Assembly: GCA_022225965.2 (NCBI GenBank)
Contig: JAKJXP020000016.1
Location: forward strand, 496,001 to 560,000
Direction of reading: 5' to 3'
DNA from: Diatrype stigma
Lineage: Eukaryota > Ascomycota > Sordariomycetes > Xylariales > Diatrypaceae
DNA: 64,000 nt
Part shown: piece by piece, positions 39,701 through 52,405 of the stretch
Layout of the letters: each line of letters starts with the position of its first letter
Numbering within the stretch: position 1 is the stretch's first letter
Translations under genes and position numbers: made by a program
The notes under the pieces: model-generated
What the model was told of the DNA's origin: nothing
The model's input: the letters and a program-made list of their open reading frames with translations, nothing else
Database searches by the model: none

Positions 39701-40079
39701 AGCCTTCGTCGAAAAGATTTACCCGTATGGATTAACGGCGAAAAAATAAAACAACATTTCTAAATCCTACTTTAAAAAATAAGTAACGAACAATAACGAG
39801 GCTCCAAAAGGAAATAACTATTTGTCGGAAAATTAAAAACCCCTTTCCTATATCAAACCCCAATACGCTTACGCTTTGTCTTAGGCCTACCCGCCCGCCC
39901 GGGCCCGTTCCTTAATATTCCAGCCGTCCCATATATTATATAATATCGGCACCTATATAAACTTAGTCATCCTATAAGCCTTTCACACCCCTACTGGAAA
40001 TGGCTATATATAATTAAATAACTAACTAAATAAATCCATTCGGACATAAAAGTTCATTATTATTATCATTATTATTATT
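33711..40079 (+). mobile_element. LINE-D, full-length Tad1-like LINE (6.4 kb)
   Basis: Canonical 5' end ATCCTTTTATAACTCTC and an ATT-rich tail at 40052-40079. ORF1 spans about 34350-36100. An open patch at 35439-35660 keeps the arginine/lysine/proline-rich linker of ORF1 (RLKPRIKPRPKRPKTGETKR). ORF2 spans about 36120-39748, with YADD at 38032-38043. About 200 bp shorter than LINE-A; part of the endonuclease-RT linker near 36980 is deleted. Inserted into LINE-P. Confidence 0.9.
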
Positions 40080-40094
40080 AGGTTCGTATTTATT

Positions 40095-40603
40095 AAAATA
40101 AAGAATATTATTATAAATCCAAAACCGTTATTTTGCGATATACCGTAAGGATTATTAATATTTCCTATTTTATTTCTATTATATACGGAGCCTTTTTTTC
40201 GAAAAGATATCCCGTTAATCCGCTTTAGATATGCCGACTATGTAGCCATTTTTTATATAAGCAAAAACATAACCGAAATTTCCGCTTTATTAGTAACAAA
40301 CGTTTTAAACACTTTCGAATAGGAAAAACAAAACGTCTTTATTTTTAATCCGGCTAAAAATAATCTTAAGCATTTCCATAAAAAACGAAACCTAATGCGC
40401 CTAAATCCAATAATCGCGGACAACTTCGAAATATAACCATTTAAGGAAGTAATTAAGCAATTAAAAGTTTTTTTCGATTTTAAGCTTAGCTTTAAGCAAT
40501 ACGCGTTTAAATGGGCCGTTAAAGCATTACGCATTGCCAACCATATTCGCCATTTTAATAAAGTTATAAAAAGCTTCTCGCCGGATAAAATCGTAATAAT
40601 AAC
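40095..40603 (+). mobile_element. LINE-P, right part (RT catalytic region)
   Basis: It continues LINE-P after LINE-D. The YADD motif has become YADY at 40230-40241 (GAC TAT). It stops at the MITE at 40604. The minus-strand open frame at 40253-40540 is a shadow. Confidence 0.8.
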
Positions 40604-41313
40604 CAGGGTTGTGATTTAGTTACTAATAGTTAGTCCGGCCCTGGATTAAAACTAATTTAGTTATTCCAGTGCCGAATTAAAACTAACTAATATTCCTTAG
40701 TCCGATTACGTAATTTAGTTAGTTAGTTCGGGCCCGAACTAAGAACTAATTAAATTAGTTAGTTAGTAACTAAGAAAAAACTAAAGAATAATTTTAAACT
40801 TAAGAAATATTAAATTATTATATAAATAACAAAATATAACCGATATCGTAAAGATCTTTTAAAATAAAGAATGTTTTATATGGAATATATAATATTATTT
40901 CTTATATACGATTTTATATAATTTCTTTTATATGTAATTTATTTATTAATAATTTCGTACAAACGATATCGAATATAAAATAAATTATATTTTATTTATT
41001 TTTATAAATTTATATAAAAGTGTTATATAAAAGGTTTTTTATTTTAAACGATATATAAATACATTATAAGCTTATAATTTTAAGGCTTAAGTTTTGAAAT
41101 TTAAAAATTAAGCTTTAGTTTTTAGTCTTTTTTTAGTTACTAACTAACTAACTAAAATTATTCCTTAGTTAATTCGGCCTTGGACTAAAACTAATTTAGT
41201 TATTCCAGGCCCGGACTAAAACTAAGAAAGTTAGTCCGGGTCCGGACTAAAACTAATTAGTTAGTTAGTAACTAAGAACGGACTAAAAACTAAGGAATAA
41301 TTTCACAGCCCTG
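40604..41313. mobile_element. hAT-type MITE, copy 1 (710 bp)
   Basis: The inverted ends are CAGGGTTGTGA and TCACAGCCCTG. The subterminal zones are packed with ACTAACTAA and TTAGTCCGG motifs and the centre is AT-rich with no ORF. Length equals copies 2 and 3 exactly. The flanking 8-mers do not match (ATAATAAC, TATTTAAG), unlike the other copies, so one side was probably rearranged after insertion. Confidence 0.85.
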
Positions 41314-41680
41314 TATTTAAGCCTTATAATAAAATCTTTCAGGGTTTTTTTTTTTTTTTTTTAAAAAAAGCTGGCTCCCCGTAGGTTAGGTTCTAACAGC
41401 TTAGGGGTTTTCTTTTTCTTTCTTTTTTTTATTATTAAGAATTCTTTTTTAAAAAATCCATAAGCTGGCCTGGATATATTTTTTTAAAGAAATACGTATA
41501 TAAAATAAACATTAAAAAAGCAAATATAAAATAACATTTAAAAGATATGGACATAAGATAGCGTTTAAAAGATGCGTGGAAACTTTTCGGGTTTTTTTTT
41601 ATTAAAAAAAGCGGCTCCCCGTAGCGCAACGAAGAGCCGTAGCCTGTTTTTTTTTTAAAAAAAAGGTCCGAAAAACTTTA
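41314..41680. repeat. Dispersed repeat R, copy 1
   Basis: It shares GGTTAGGTTCTAACAGCTTA and following sequence with 58000-58225, including GCGTTTAAAAGATGCGTGGA. It has T and A runs and a GGCTC/GAGCC hairpin at about 41610-41640. In both places it sits beside a reverse MITE remnant. At 58000 it follows a Helitron-like 5' end, so it could be a Helitron 3' part. The open minus frame at 41435-41629 is not convincing. Confidence 0.6.
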
Positions 41681-41895
41681 ATTTTATTTAATTTAATTTT
41701 AATATTATTCTTTAATTTTCTTTAAAAAAAATTACTAATTAATTAATATAATTAATTCTTACTTCGCGCCGAATTAACTAATTAAATTACGTAATCGAAT
41801 TACCGAATTTTAATTAACTTTATTCCGGCATTAAATTAATTAAATTAGTTTTAATCCGGAACCGAATTAATTATTAATAACTAAATTATAACCCT
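41681..41895. mobile_element. Reverse hAT-type MITE remnant
   Basis: It matches the reverse complement of about the first 210 bases of the MITE, ending in TTATAACCCTA at 41895 (terminus CAGGGTT with RIP changes). The other half is absent. More strongly mutated than copies 1-3, with ACTAA changed to ATTAA. Confidence 0.7.
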
Positions 41896-41909
41896 ATTTA
41901 TTTATAAGC

Positions 41910-44734
41910 ATCCTTTTATAACTTTCTTTTCTTACCTTTATACTTTGCTAAAACTTATTTTTGTACAGTTCTTTCTTATATCGTAAGCTTTATTTACCTC
42001 TGCCTTTGGATTCAGCAATTCGTTCGAGAATATCGGATACCGTTTACCTTTAGCGGCCTTTAATTCCTTCGTAATAAACCCCCCGAATAGACCTTAAAAG
42101 ACTAGCTCCTGTTATTCCTATAAATCCATTTATAATAACTAATAATTATTATAATAACGATAATACCTTAAAGGCTATTCCTTCCATTTTAAAAAAACTA
42201 AATAATAAAACGGCAATAACAAAGCTTAATGTTTCGAAAAGATATAAGTTTTAAGGAAATCTCTTTATTTATTTTCTTTTAGGGGTTTCTAAAAACCCTT
42301 TAGCAAATTTTATTTTAGCCGCGGTTAAGTTAACGCGTAAAAAAAAGAATAAAGTATTCGAACTAAGTTTAAAGTGCTTATAACTTATTTTTCATTTCTC
42401 GATATCGCCCGAAATGCATTTTAATAATTTATGTTTATGTATTAATAATAAACCCGGTTAGTATATTAGCAAATTAAGCAATTCATAATAAATCTAGCCG
42501 ATATATAAAGTTCGAAAAACTTTAACTCTGATGTTATCCATATAAAAACAAAAGGCCTAACAGTTTTTCGCCATGCCTTTTTTCTACCAATATTACCGAA
42601 AGATCTTATCGATTTCGTTTTTAACGAATCCCTTAAGAATACGTTCTTACCTTAAAGTGGACGACGCGTATTTTTTGCATTATATCCATCGGAAACCGCC
42701 GTTACGTTATCGTTGCCGCCGTCCGCAATACCCCAATCATACGTATCGGCAGCCCGCCTTAAGAACGGTAATGCCTAGGAATGAACCAACATCGGGAAAA
42801 AACCAAAAGGCCTAAAAGAATGACGACCCCAGGCCTTAATTAAACAATACAACCCTAATCCGCGAAAAAGACCAATAACCGGCTTTTTTTACGTGGTTAT
42901 CGAAAGGGCCAAAAATTAATATAGCTCTATTTTAATCGGGATTTCCGAAAAGCTCCGCATTTATATAGGGCCTTAATTTATTAATGCAATAATTAAACCC
43001 GGAATAATGGCCTAAATAAGTGTTGACTTAATTTTATTATATCGTTTTAAATGATACGTTTCCGGCGCTTTTATATTAAAATAAGTCGTAACGTTTTTCC
43101 AAACCGTTAAATGCTTTAAAATATTCAGCTTTTGCCTTGGAAAGCTTATTACCAGAATTCCCGAAATTACCTAATATTAAATATGCTTTGGCTTTTATAA
43201 CAGGCGATATTGTAATAATAACCCGCGATATTAATAATATGGCAAGAAATATAAAATACATAAAGCTATCCGTTAAAAAAGCGTTTATAAAAACGAGCTT
43301 AAGTGCCTTAATTGCCGCCGCCCTTATAAATTCGATTTATTAACATATCCGGCCCGATTAATAAAAAAGAATAACAAAATTATCCAGCTAATTAAACAAC
43401 AATTCGCTAAAATTAAACAATTAAAAAAGCAATAATATAACAAAATATTACAAGAACAAAGGCCTAATAATTAACTTAATTCTAAACTTAAGTTTAGGCT
43501 TAAGCCTAGGCTTAAATCCGGACGCCCGAAAACGGGGAAAAAAAAAGGATGATCCTATGGGATTCCCTACCCCGGCAGGCCCTAGGACCCCCAGGGAACC
43601 GCGACCGCCACTATTACCCCTTCCGCCGGCGCAAACAGCGCGCCGAATATCCCTTTAATTCCCTTAATTCCCTTAACTTCTTGCTTTCGTTTTTATCGTT
43701 ACGATATTAAAAGTAACTAAAGGAAGCAAAAAAGACGGCGAAAGCATTTATATCGACGACGCTAACGAAAGAAGAAACGACCCTTTATACGACGATGACG
43801 GAAAAATAAAGAAATATCCTATATTAGCAGGCTTCTTTATTTTAAACGTTATTTAAGTAATAAACGAACGCTAGCCCCGATTCCGTAAAGCCATCGCTAA
43901 AAGCGCCTTGGTAATAGGCGTTAACGATAACATAAACGAATTAATAAATATTCTTCGTTTACGTAGAATTATTCTTTTCGAAAAGAAATCCGACCCTTAT
44001 AGTTGGAAAACCGATAAAGAAAAAGCGCAATACGCTCGGAAAAAAGCAAACTTTCATAATCGATGGAAATAACGAAACGACGATTCCAGCCCTTTTATCG
44101 CAACACCGCCCGATTTTTAAATTAATTGTTTATAATATAAATTAATACCTACAAAAATGAAAAAAGGGCATTATATACGATATAGCACTTAAAACGGCAG
44201 ACGATATAAAGGCGAACGTCGTTTTAATATAAAAGCCGTAAATTATAACGTCTTATAACAAACGACAAACCAAAACCCACCTTCGATACGATACCTTTTT
44301 TTCGATAAAAAACTAAACAAAGTACCCTAAAATCCTTACATAGGTTCGGAAAAACCTTAACCTTAATAATGCGCAATTGCGTCTTTTCGTTATTAAAAAC
44401 GTAATCGTAATACGAATTAATAACGTTATTATAAAGAACGTATACTTAAATAACAAAGCGCCGCATATATTACTCGCAAAATTAAAATAATAAAAACCCG
44501 ATTTCCGTAAAATAATAACAAAAGATTTTAACGCTATCTATTAAACGTAATAGCTACGTTAACGAAAAAAGCATAACGGGCCCGGTTAAAAAATAACAAA
44601 TTAATTTAAAAATTAAAACCTTTAAGTTTTTAATAAAAAGGAACTTACGCATTATTTAAACAATACCATCGATTTTATAGCTTTTAATATACCAGAAAAT
44701 TCCGTTAAAGTCGACAGCGAAATATATATATATA
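41910..44734 (+). mobile_element. LINE-E, 5' part (ORF1 and start of ORF2)
   Basis: Canonical 5' end at 41910. ORF1 has a zinc knuckle near 43301 (CLNCRRPYKFDLLTYPA). The conserved stretch EKKSDPYSWKTDKEKAQYAR lies near 44000. The endonuclease motif reads KDFNAIY near 44520. It is cut at about 44735 by family C copy 3, and no 3' part follows. Confidence 0.85.
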
Positions 44735-46100
44735 TAATATTACGCAAATAACGGCCTAAAAGGCCATGCCGATATACATTTAATTTTAACATAATAAGAA
44801 ACTTTAAACCGAAATCGAAAAGAAAGACCTATTAATCCGTACCGAAATCGCTTTTTTGGTTATATATAAAGAGTATTTAAAACGGGTTTTGCCCGCTTTT
44901 TATTACAAAAAATCCTAAAGCCATTTATTAAATTAAAGGAAAAGTTATAACGCAAAGCCGATTCGGCTTTACGTTATAAACGTACGATATATGCATTATT
45001 AAATATAATGCCGCCGTATTAAATAAGCAAAAATAAATAATAAAAAAGGAAAAGGCAATACGAAATGGCCTATACGTCCGATATATCGCGCCGGGCGTAA
45101 ATAAACTACCTATTCCGGTCGGCGTCGATATAACGATAAGCTTATCGGCAAAACAAATTATATACCGCTTTTAAGGTATAAATATCCCACTTCTCTTTTG
45201 CCCGGAAAATGTTCTTTTTTAAATAATAATAATAATTAATCCGATACGTAACTTTTTCTCGTTATCGGTTCGACTTTTAAAAATAAAGGTTCGAACCGAT
45301 CTTTTATGGTTTTTCAAGCCCTTATAATTGATTCCTTTATTTTTTGCATTATACGCGAATTCGAACCGCCCTTAAGTATTCGAAGGCTTAAACGCTTAAG
45401 AACCGTCCGAATTCGAATAATTCTTCGTTTTTCCCAATATCGATTCGACGTTTATTAATTTCGATAATGTATTATTTAATCGTTTAATTCGCTTATTTGC
45501 CTGTTTCGTAATCGGCTTTGCTTCGTTTTTACTGCCTTATCGCCCTATTATTGTTTCCGTAGTTAAGTCGCTGTAATCTCGCGATAATCTCGGACTTTTC
45601 GAGAAAACAAAACCCCGCTTTCGACGTTTTAATTTATTCCGACCTTTTATTAAGAAAAGTAAAATATATGCTGTATATTTATCGCGTAACGAAAAATTTC
45701 TTTTTATTTTATTATAACCGTTATAAATCGCTTTATTTTCGCGTCGTTATATTCCGATATTTAATCGATATAATTAATACATTTCGTCGATGCATTATAT
45801 ATAAACATTATAAAAGAATTATTTCCAATTATTCTGAAATAAGTTTCCCGATTTTTTTTAAAGTTGTTTTAATTTCGCATAATTTACTAATAACTTCGAA
45901 TTCGAATTTCGTAAGTTTTAAACGGCGGTCGCGAAATATTAAGCGGACCCTACTTAGGACGCGCTAAAAATAAATCGAGGTTTTCTTTTAATTGGTTCGT
46001 ATTAATTTCGTCTTAAAACGTCGATTAAACTTACGACGTTTTTTATAAAGCCCGTTCCGCCGTTCGTAAGCGTATTACAAAGCTGCCCGTTTACGCGTTA

Positions 46101-46108
46101 CCTTTAGG
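46101..46108. repeat. 8-bp target duplication of MITE copy 2
   Basis: CCTTTAGG here and at 46819-46826. Eight-base duplications are the hallmark of hAT elements. Confidence 0.95.
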
Positions 46109-46818
46109 CAGGGTTGTAATTTAGTTACTAATAATTAGTCCGGCCCCGGATTAAAACTAATTTAGTTATTCCAATGCCGGATTAAAACTAACTAATATTC
46201 CTTAGTCCGGTTACGTAATTTAATTAGTTAATCCGGGCCCGAACTAAGGACTAATTAAATTAGTTAGTTAGTAATTAAGAAAAAACTAAGGAATAATCTT
46301 AAACTTAAGAAATATTAAATAATAACATAAGTAATAAAATATAACCGATATCGTAAAGATTAAATCAAATAAACAAGGTTTTATATAAGACTCGTAATAT
46401 AATTTCGAATATACGATTTTATATAATTTATTTTATACGTAATTTATGTTTTAATAATTTTATATAAAAATATTAACTAAAAGATATATTATATTTTATT
46501 CAGTTTTACGAATTTATTTATAAGTGCTATATAAAAGGTTTTTTAAATTTAAACTTTATATAAATACATTATAAGCTTATAATTTTAAGGCTTAAATTTT
46601 AGAATTTAAAAATTAAGCTTTAGTTTTTAATCTTTTTTTAGTTACTAACTAATTAACTAAAATTATTCCTTAGTTAGTTCGGCCTCGGATTAAAACTAAT
46701 TGAGTTATTCCAGGCCTGGACTAAAATTAAGGAAGTTAGTCCGGGTCCGGATTAAAACTAATTAGTTAGTTAGTAATTAAGAACGAATTAAAAACTAAGG
46801 AATAATTTCACAACCCTG
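46109..46818. mobile_element. hAT-type MITE, copy 2 (710 bp)
   Basis: Ends CAGGGTTG and CAACCCTG with perfect 8-bp duplications. It lies inside the family C protein gene. Same structure as copy 1, with a few more C-to-T changes. No coding capacity; it would need a hAT transposase from elsewhere, and none is visible in this window. Confidence 0.93.
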
Positions 46819-48094
46819 CCTTTAGGCGACTTTTTCGGCGACGTTGCCATAATTACGCCTATTTTTGTATGCATTTCGGCCCGAATTTACGCTTTATTTT
46901 TTCCGTTTAAATCCGCGACGAAATAAAGCCGATTTCGCGTTTCAAATTATTAGGTATTGGCATTTTTTAATCGTTAAAGTTTATTCAAGTATATCGCTAC
47001 GATTTTAATCCGGCCTTTCCGGTTAATTTTAATTCCGTTCGTAAGCATCCGGCAATCGCCGTTTTTTTTTACCGGCAATAGCGAAGGCTTTTTTTGTAGC
47101 CAATAAATACGCCTTCGGCACGTTTTCGGCCGGCTTTCGAACTGGTCGCTTTTCGTTACGTTTAACGATTAGGTTATGGTATTTATACGGCGACCATTTC
47201 GTCGTAATTTCGATTAGCTTTCGAATTAACTTCCGGTCGACATTAAACCGTTCGTTTCTTAATCTATGCATCGTAATTAATTCCTTTATTTTTAATAAAA
47301 CGTCATTTTATTTTATTTTTAAAATCGGCCTTTAATAAATAAAACAATATCTGCGGTAATTTATTCGTATTTAATGCCTTTTCGATATATATGCATTAAA
47401 CTTTATTCGATAAGAAATTATCGTTTTATTTTGATAATAATTTAAATAATAATTTATATTATTTAAACCGGTTAAAACGTATTAATTATTTCGTTACGTA
47501 ATCGGTTAAACTTATAATCGATAAGGCTTCGTTATATCGGACGTTTTTTAATCCTATTAGCAATGCCGGTTAAAAATAAGCTACGTTTAAGCAGTAATTT
47601 AAATAATATAATAGCGTTTTCTTTTATTATTCGCAAATATACATCGACGTAATATCGAAAATACGTCGGTTTGCTAAAAAACTGCATAAGCCGATTTTTT
47701 TAATTCGAACTTGTACCAATATCGAACTTTGGAATTTCGCTAGCTAATAATGATAATGATAAATTTTTACGTCCGAATGGACCTATTTAGCTAGCTACCT
47801 AATTACATATAGCCCACCCCCGAAAGGAATATATAGGAAGTGGTTTTATAGGATAATTAAGTTTATATAAATACCGATACTTTATAATATATGAAACGGC
47901 TGGAATATTAAGGGACGGGCCCGAATAAGCGAGCCTAAAACAAAATACGAACGTATTAGGGTTTAACATAAAAAAGGTTTTTATTTTCCCGACGAATAAT
48001 TATTTCTTTCCGAAGCTTCATTATTATCCGTTATTTATCCTTTAAAGCAGGATTTAAAAATATTATTTTATTTTTTCGCCTTTAATTCATATGA

Positions 48095-50600
48095 ATAAAT
48101 GTTTTCGACGAAAGCTGCGAAGTTTCGGTAGCCATTATAACCAAAAAGTTCGTCCGTTTCGCATTCCGCCCGAATCCCGAAAAATCGGAAGGCACCTTAA
48201 AATAAGTTATAAGAAACGACGTAACCCGGTTTCTTATTTTTTCCATAACGGCAGCGGCACTTATCGATTACGTCGGAATATCCAAAGCGCCTATAGTAAT
48301 TAACGAAATCCCTATAGCCGAATCGTTCCGTAAAAAGGCGATATAATGTTATATAAACAAAAAGAAGTTCCTTAAAGGGCTTATTTATTTCGAATCCTTA
48401 TCGTTAATATAAAAAGAATATATTACGAAACCATTAAATAAAACAAACGAATAAACGTTTTTTCCGGCTAATGCGTCGAAAATAAAAAAAAGTTATAATG
48501 CCGATAATATAATTATCGTTATCAAAAGCCGGTCGTTTAGCGCCGAATTTGGCTTAGGCGTCCGCGGTTTCGTTGCCTTCGATTTCGACGTATTTCGGAA
48601 CCCATTAAATAAAAAAGGCTAATAATCGAATTCGAAAAACAGCCTAATGGAAATTTAAAAAGTTTTATTAAGAATTATCCGATAGATATCCGAAAATATA
48701 TCAAATAACGGCCGTATTATCGATACAAAAATATAGGCTTATCGAAAAAAAATCCAGGTTATATTAAACGTTTTTTATTCATTAAGCCGCTTTATGCGCG
48801 GTTATTACTTTACCATCGAAAACTTCTGCATTTAAAAATAATCCATTAACTACATATAAACGTTTGCCGCCTTAATAAATAACAAAGCCTTAACCAATTT
48901 GGTTAATCCTAAAGCTGTTAAAATATATAACTAGGTTCTAAAAAGGAACGGATTTAAGCCACCTTTTATAAACGTCTTTTCCTTTCTTTTTATCGGCTAA
49001 AACGAATAATGGCTTATTTAGCCACTTTTTGTTTAGCAATAAAAGGCGGAGGCATTTTGCCGCTAAATCCGACGCTAATTAAAATCGCATGGGCCATCGT
49101 TTTTTTAATTAATTAACGCGCTATATTACCGAATGGGCCGGATTTAAGCTGCGAAATCGAATAACATATCGTTCTTATATTTATTTATATATTACGATCG
49201 CAAAAGGGATTCTTAATTCGCAATACAAAATTGGAATATTAATGATACGCTAAATTAAAAGGATTACTTTAGCGGTAATCCTAAGCGGTTTATCGGAAAT
49301 TGCAAAATATTTTAGGATATTTATTAATATAAGGCCCCGATCTTTAATTGCTAGTAGTTTTTTACTTAAATATTAGGCTTCCGTATCGAAAATGGCTATT
49401 AATATTATATAAGCCTTAATTATTATTATAATTTTATCCGGTAACGATTCTTTTATTATTTTATTAAAGTAACGGATATAATTAACAATACGTAAGGCCT
49501 TAGCGGTTTATTTGGACGCGTATTTCTTAAAGCTTAATTTAAAATCGAAAAAAATCCCGAACCATTTAATTATTTCCTTAAATGGATATATCGCAAAATT
49601 TCCAACGATAACCGGATCGTTTAAAGGAATCCGGCTTTTTTGGAAATATTTAAGGTTGCTTTTAGCTAGGTCGAAAATAAAAACATTTTTCCGTTTCCAA
49701 TTAAGGATATTTAAAATATCGGCTGCTAATAAAGCGAATATTTCGGTTATGGTTTTATTCGTACGTAATATTGCAACGTCGTCGGCATATCTAAAGCGAA
49801 TTAACGGAACGCTTTTTCATAAAAGAAATTCCGTATATAATATAAATAATATTAAGAACATTAAAAAGCCCTATAAGATATCGCAAAATAATAGGCCAAG
49901 ATTTATAATAACGTTTTTTTTAAATAAAAATAAAGCGGTTAATTATAAAAAAATCGATCCATTTAATTAATAAATAGTCCCATTCTTATTATCGCAATTT
50001 AAGTACCAATTTATTACGCAATACCGAATTCTTTTTAATTAATAATAAAAGGAAATAACGCAATAATTAAGCAACCGATTTATAATAATAAAAGAAGCTG
50101 TTTTTAACAAGATAATTATTAAATACGCAAAAGCCCTGGCTTAGATTTAACGAAAATGCGATATTTTTAAGAAATGTATTTCCTTTAATTATATAATCAA
50201 AACTATACTTTTCGAAAACCAAGCGCCTATTACTTTAGCTTAACGAATAAAACGTAAGATGTTCCGCCATCAAAATAAATATTCCCGATAATAATATCGT
50301 TAATTTATACGACGACCGCGTCCTTAATAATAAAGGAACGCAATTATGCAATATTAAGGATTAAATTTTTTCGGACGTATATAAAAACTTTGGAATATTT
50401 TATCTAATCTTTTACCGGCGAAAATATATTATATCGAAAATAAATTTTAATTTATCGTTTGCCGTAAAATGTTACGATTTACGGTTCTTATATTAATACG
50501 ACGTTTGCTTTTATATCGTCCGTCGTTTTAAATGTTATATCATATATGGTACTTTTTTTTTCTTTACGGGTATTAATTTATATTATAAATAACTATTTAA
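48095..50600 (-). pseudogene. LINE-F ORF2, internally deleted
   Basis: The endonuclease N-terminus is readable from about 50600 to 50230. The sequence then jumps, after about 160 bp of foreign sequence, to the RT at about 50030. YADD is at 49778-49789, with the RNase H and C-terminal regions to about 48095. The GDFNA segment is missing, so this copy was broken by deletion as well as by RIP. Confidence 0.75.
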
Positions 50601-50647
50601 ATAATTAGGCGGTATTGTTATAAAAAAACGAAATCGTTCCGTTATTC

Positions 50648-51028
50648 CTAACGATCGTAAAAGTTTATTTCCTTCCGAACATATCGAGCCCTTTTTCTTT
50701 CGTCGGTTTTCCAATTATAAGGATCAGATTCTTTTTCGGAAGGAAATATCGTACGTAAACGGGGGGTATTTATTAATTCATCGATATCGTCGTTGCCGGC
50801 TGTTAAGGCGTTTCGGGCGATGGCTTTACGGAATCGGATTAGGCGTTTATTTACTGCTTGGAATACGTTTAAGGTAAAAGGGCCCATCGGTACGAAATAT
50901 TCCTTTATTTTGTTGGCATCGTCGTAATAAAAGGAATCGTCGCTTTTTTTCTTTGCGTCGTCGATATGAATATTTTCGCCGGTTTTTCTGTTCCCTTTAT
51001 TCGTTCCGTTCGTTACGTTTCTTTCCAT
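50648..51028 (-). pseudogene. LINE-F ORF1, C-terminal 126-codon open segment
   Basis: An unusually long open piece for this region. It includes FTLNVFQAVNKRLIRFRKAI and NALTAGNDDIDELINTPR, conserved in all LINE copies, followed by a Lys/Glu-rich end (FPSEKESDPYNWKTDERKRA). It is acidic and basic in patches. The role of this ORF1 region is unknown to me; other copies show the same frame with RIP stops, so it is real coding sequence. Confidence 0.75.
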
Positions 51029-52156
51029 AATAAGAGCAATAGCGGAAGCAAAAACGGAAGCAAAAGTAAGGAATTAAAGGAAAATCCGGCGCGCCGTTTA
51101 TAACGAAAAAGGTAATGGCAGTAATCGTAGCCTTTTAAGGGTTTTAGGACCAACTGGAATAAAGGATCTTATTGGGTTATTCTTTTTTTTCCTTTCGTTA
51201 TTTAATATTCGTACTTGGATTGTGCCTATATTTATATTTCGAGTTGCGGTCGTAATTGATAAAAATGGAGTTAAGTTAATTATTAAATCTTTTTTTAAGC
51301 ACTTTATTATATTGCTGCTTTTTTCGCTATTTAATTTTAGCGAATTATTATTTAGTTAATTAGATAATTTTGTCGTTCTTTTTTATGGGCCGGGCTAGGC
51401 ATGGTAGCGAATTAAACTTATAAGGGCCGCGGTAATTAAAATACTTAATTTTATTTTTGCAAATTCCTTTTTAACATATAGCTTCGTATATTTTATATCC
51501 TTTGCCGCATTATTAATAACGCGAATTATTGTTATAATACCGTCCGTCGTAAAAGCCAAAGCAAACCTGGCACTAAATAATTTTGGAAGTCTTAATAATA
51601 AACTTTTTAAAACGGAAGCCGAAAACTTTAAAGCGTTTAACGGTTTAGGAAAAAACGACGACCCATTTCTATATAAAAGCGCCAAAAACGTACCGTTTAA
51701 AGCGATATAAGGAAATGGGGTTTATGTTCGTCTGGGCAATTATTTCGGCCTTAATAATAACGTTAATGGATTACGTATTTATATGGTGGCAAAATTCTTT
51801 TGAAATCCCGACGAAAATGTATATATACCAATTTTTGGTTTTTTGATAATTAAGCCTTTTATTTTAAAGGCTTCGTTAAGAATATACTGTTTAGCGATAT
51901 TATTACGGGGTTTTAATGCTTATCCAGTTTTAATGTTTTGGATATCGATGATTTTTCGCAAGTTAAGCTTAAAAATATTTATTATTGTGATTCGGATATT
52001 TATAAGGCGCAGTGCGTATCAGGAATGGTCGGGGATAAAACGGAAGAAAAGGTGATTGTTGGCTTTTTCCGCCGGCTGGGATTGTATTAGCCTGTTAGAG
52101 CCAGGGCCAAAGGGCTATATTTCTTTGGATTTCTTCGGTTTTTTCGTTACGTTGGT

Positions 52157-52405
52157 TTAATTCTGGGCCTTTTTACTTTTAGGACGGACTGCCGATGCGT
52201 ACGATTGGGGTCGGAATAATGCAAACGGCGATAGCGTAGCCGTATTCGCCGGAGAATGGGATGCGAAGGATATGCTTCGCTTACGGAGGGATGGGGACGT
52301 ATTTCCAGGGGATTCGTCGAAAACGAGATCGATGGGGTTTTCCGGAAGGGTTGGCAAAAAGGAAGCGTAACGGAAAGCAGCTAGGCCACTTACTTTAATA
52401 TGCAT
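52157..52405 (-). pseudogene. LINE-F ORF1, N-terminal 82-codon open segment
   Basis: It starts with Met (MHIKVSGLAAFRYASFLPTL) and continues PENPIDLVFDESPGN, matching LINE-B, A and H. This is the best guide to where ORF1 begins in the family. A stop follows at 52157, and the frame continues beyond it in other copies. Low stop density suggests weaker RIP in this copy. Confidence 0.75.

Larger units (their letters stand above)
45080..47271 (-). pseudogene. Family C protein gene, copy 3, interrupted
   Basis: The N-terminal 80 codons (47271-47029) are still open and begin MHRLRNERFNVDRKLIRKLI, then KWSPYKYHNLIVKRNEKRP. The MITE at 46109-46818 interrupts the middle. This is the best-preserved N-terminus of the family. 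Strongly basic; no domain recognised. Confidence 0.5.
44735..47743 (-). mobile_element. Family C copy 3, with MITE inside
   Basis: Oriented as copy 1: the TA-rich 3' junction is at 44720-44735 and the 5' side is at 47743, where the LINE-F tail begins. About 2.29 kb without the MITE. The 5' end lacks roughly the first 170 bases of copy 1. A palindrome sits at 44753-44765. Confidence 0.75.

Noticed and set aside
40604..41313. Solo LTR
   Set aside because: The ends are inverted repeats of hAT type, and sister copies have 8-bp duplications.
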